A DNA stretch of 64,000 nucleotides from Flavobacterium sufflavum (GTDB taxonomy: Bacteria > Bacteroidota > Bacteroidia > Flavobacteriales > Flavobacteriaceae), in assembly GCF_004016525.1 (NCBI RefSeq), contig NZ_SACJ01000014.1:1-64000 (forward strand), read 5' to 3'. Below, in pieces: positions 63,190-64,000 of this stretch (its first letter is position 1; the number at the start of each line of letters is the position of its first letter). The notes below the pieces were generated by a model, which was not told where the DNA came from, did no database searches, and was given only the letters and a program-made list of their open reading frames with translations. A program made the position numbers and the translations under genes.

Positions 63190-64000
63190 TTATGGAAGCA
63201 ATGGCTTTATAAGAAAACTGAACTCATAATTCCCATATGGCATCAGATACTGATCCAGAGGTTTTGCTCCCCAACTATCCAGACCACCAACTCCCATCTG
63301 TTTCAAATCAATATTTAATTGCGTTTGTGGACGCGGATCAACATCTGTTGCATGGCGTTGATTTCGTTCATCTCCACTGTCTAAGTCACTGTCAAAATAA
63401 TGTTTCGCACTTATGCTCAAAGGCTGCACTCCTCTTATTTCAAGACCTGCTCCTTTAACATTACTTATTTTAAGCCATCTCAAATCTGTTTTATTAGCCG
63501 TTTCCTGAGGCGTAACATAAGGAAAATATTGATCTTTTACCGATTGTTTGTAAATCCCTAAATGTGCGCTAAAATTACGATCGATATAGTTTTCATGCGG
63601 ACCACGTCCGTAATATTCAACAGATTCGAAACCTTGAGGTAAAACCCATTGCATCCCAAAGCGTGGAAGCATTTCAACTTTCTTACTGCTGTCTGTTACC
63701 GATAATTTCTCATTTACAAGGATTTCACCAGAAGCATTAATTAAATATTCGATATTAAGATTAGCAAAAACCTGAGGAAGCTCATACTTGACTTTTACAA
63801 CGATACCATTTTTTTGAGTTTCGGATGAGATTTCTTTCAGCACAGGGTTTAATCCTGCACTCTTCCAATCTTTCAGTTTTGTTTGAAATTTTGCTCCAAA
63901 ATCATTGTCGCTTGGTGCTCTCCAAAAATTTGGCCTGAACAAATAATTTTGATCAAGTAAAACCACTCCTCCAACAACATATTTTTTAAACATTCCTGTT
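63190..64000 (-). CDS. C-terminal part of a GH2 beta-galactosidase-like enzyme, cut by the window end
   Basis: About 270 residues of the C-terminus are present, and the frame stays open to the right edge, so most of the protein including the catalytic barrel is outside. The region has LFRPNFWRAPSDNDFGAKFQ, the hallmark of domain 5 (Bgal_small) of large GH2 beta-galactosidases, then ESVEYYGRGPHENYIDRNFSA and TDLRWLKISN. It ends in FLIKPLLP. It would remove beta-galactosyl residues in the periplasm. It is the first gene seen of the leftward GH2-GH43 set. Confidence 0.9.
   Translation of the reverse strand, partial: TGMFKKYVVGGVVLLDQNYLFRPNFWRAPSDNDFGAKFQTKLKDWKSAGLNPVLKEISSETQKNGIVVKVKYELPQVFANLNIEYLINASGEILVNEKLSVTDSSKKVEMLPRFGMQWVLPQGFESVEYYGRGPHENYIDRNFSAHLGIYKQSVKDQYFPYVTPQETANKTDLRWLKISNVKGAGLEIRGVQPLSISAKHYFDSDLDSGDERNQRHATDVDPRPQTQLNIDLKQMGVGGLDSWGAKPLDQYLMPYGNYEFSFLIKPLLP

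Overview
The window comes from a low-GC Bacteroidota chromosome, almost certainly a Flavobacteriaceae member close to Flavobacterium. It has SusC/SusD outer-membrane glycan uptake, C-terminal type IX secretion (T9SS) sorting domains with YPNP motifs and IKK-type ends, lipoboxes behind MKK-type leaders, and promoters with the Bacteroidota -7 element TAnnTTTG. Most of it is one large carbohydrate-degradation region, interrupted by two unrelated gene blocks.

Left edge (1-4.2 kb, + strand): the tail of a discoidin/CBM32-like protein, a secreted right-handed beta-helix glycosidase (GH28/GH49 clan GH-N type) and a heparinase II/III-type polysaccharide lyase. Next come a decayed lipase-like gene (about 4.3-4.7 kb) and a leftward operon of secreted proteins (4.9-8.7 kb): a T9SS-sorted Sel1-repeat protein and two proteins of unknown function. 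A second leftward cluster (9.1-15.2 kb) holds two tandem paralogous all-helical secreted proteins, a transglutaminase-like protein and a Wzy/O-antigen-ligase-like membrane protein with TPRs.

Centre (16-32.1 kb, + strand): two giant paralogous T9SS-exported proteins (2329 and 2836 residues). Each has an N-terminal alginate-lyase-superfamily catalytic domain followed by a long chain of DUF1349-like, putative-Ig, FN3, autotransporter-type beta-helix, LamG and Big-like modules. The second also carries 138-bp tandem repeats coding for MopE-like metal-binding motifs. The two giants share a promoter block containing GTTCAGAACAGTT followed 17 bp later by TAnnTTTG. A copy of the same motif lies in front of the divergent Wzy/TPR gene.

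A redox block (32.2-37.2 kb, - strand) carries a TetR repressor, two short-chain dehydrogenases, two quinone-oxidoreductase-like MDR proteins, a DUF2147 protein with an apparent frameshift and a dehydrogenase remnant. Three TetR-operator-like sites sit around the repressor.

Right half (37.4-64 kb, - strand): the core polysaccharide utilization locus (PUL). In transcription order it contains a GH2 beta-galactosidase (cut by the window edge), a GH43-like beta-propeller enzyme, GH43 plus F5/8C, a GntR-family regulator with a sugar-sensor domain, SusC, SusD, an alginate-lyase-fold lipoprotein, an IPT/TIG surface glycan-binding lipoprotein, a truncated GH97 pseudogene, a second alginate-lyase-fold lipoprotein, GH97, DUF4861, GH43, GH127, GH88, an MFS sugar porter and a second GH-N beta-helix enzyme. 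Together these suggest the cell cuts a uronic-acid-containing polymer with arabinose and galactose side chains by lyases, removes the unsaturated uronate ends with GH88, trims arabinofuranosyl and galactosyl branches with GH127, GH43, GH97 and GH2, and takes up the products through SusCD and then the MFS porter. The exact substrate cannot be fixed from sequence alone.
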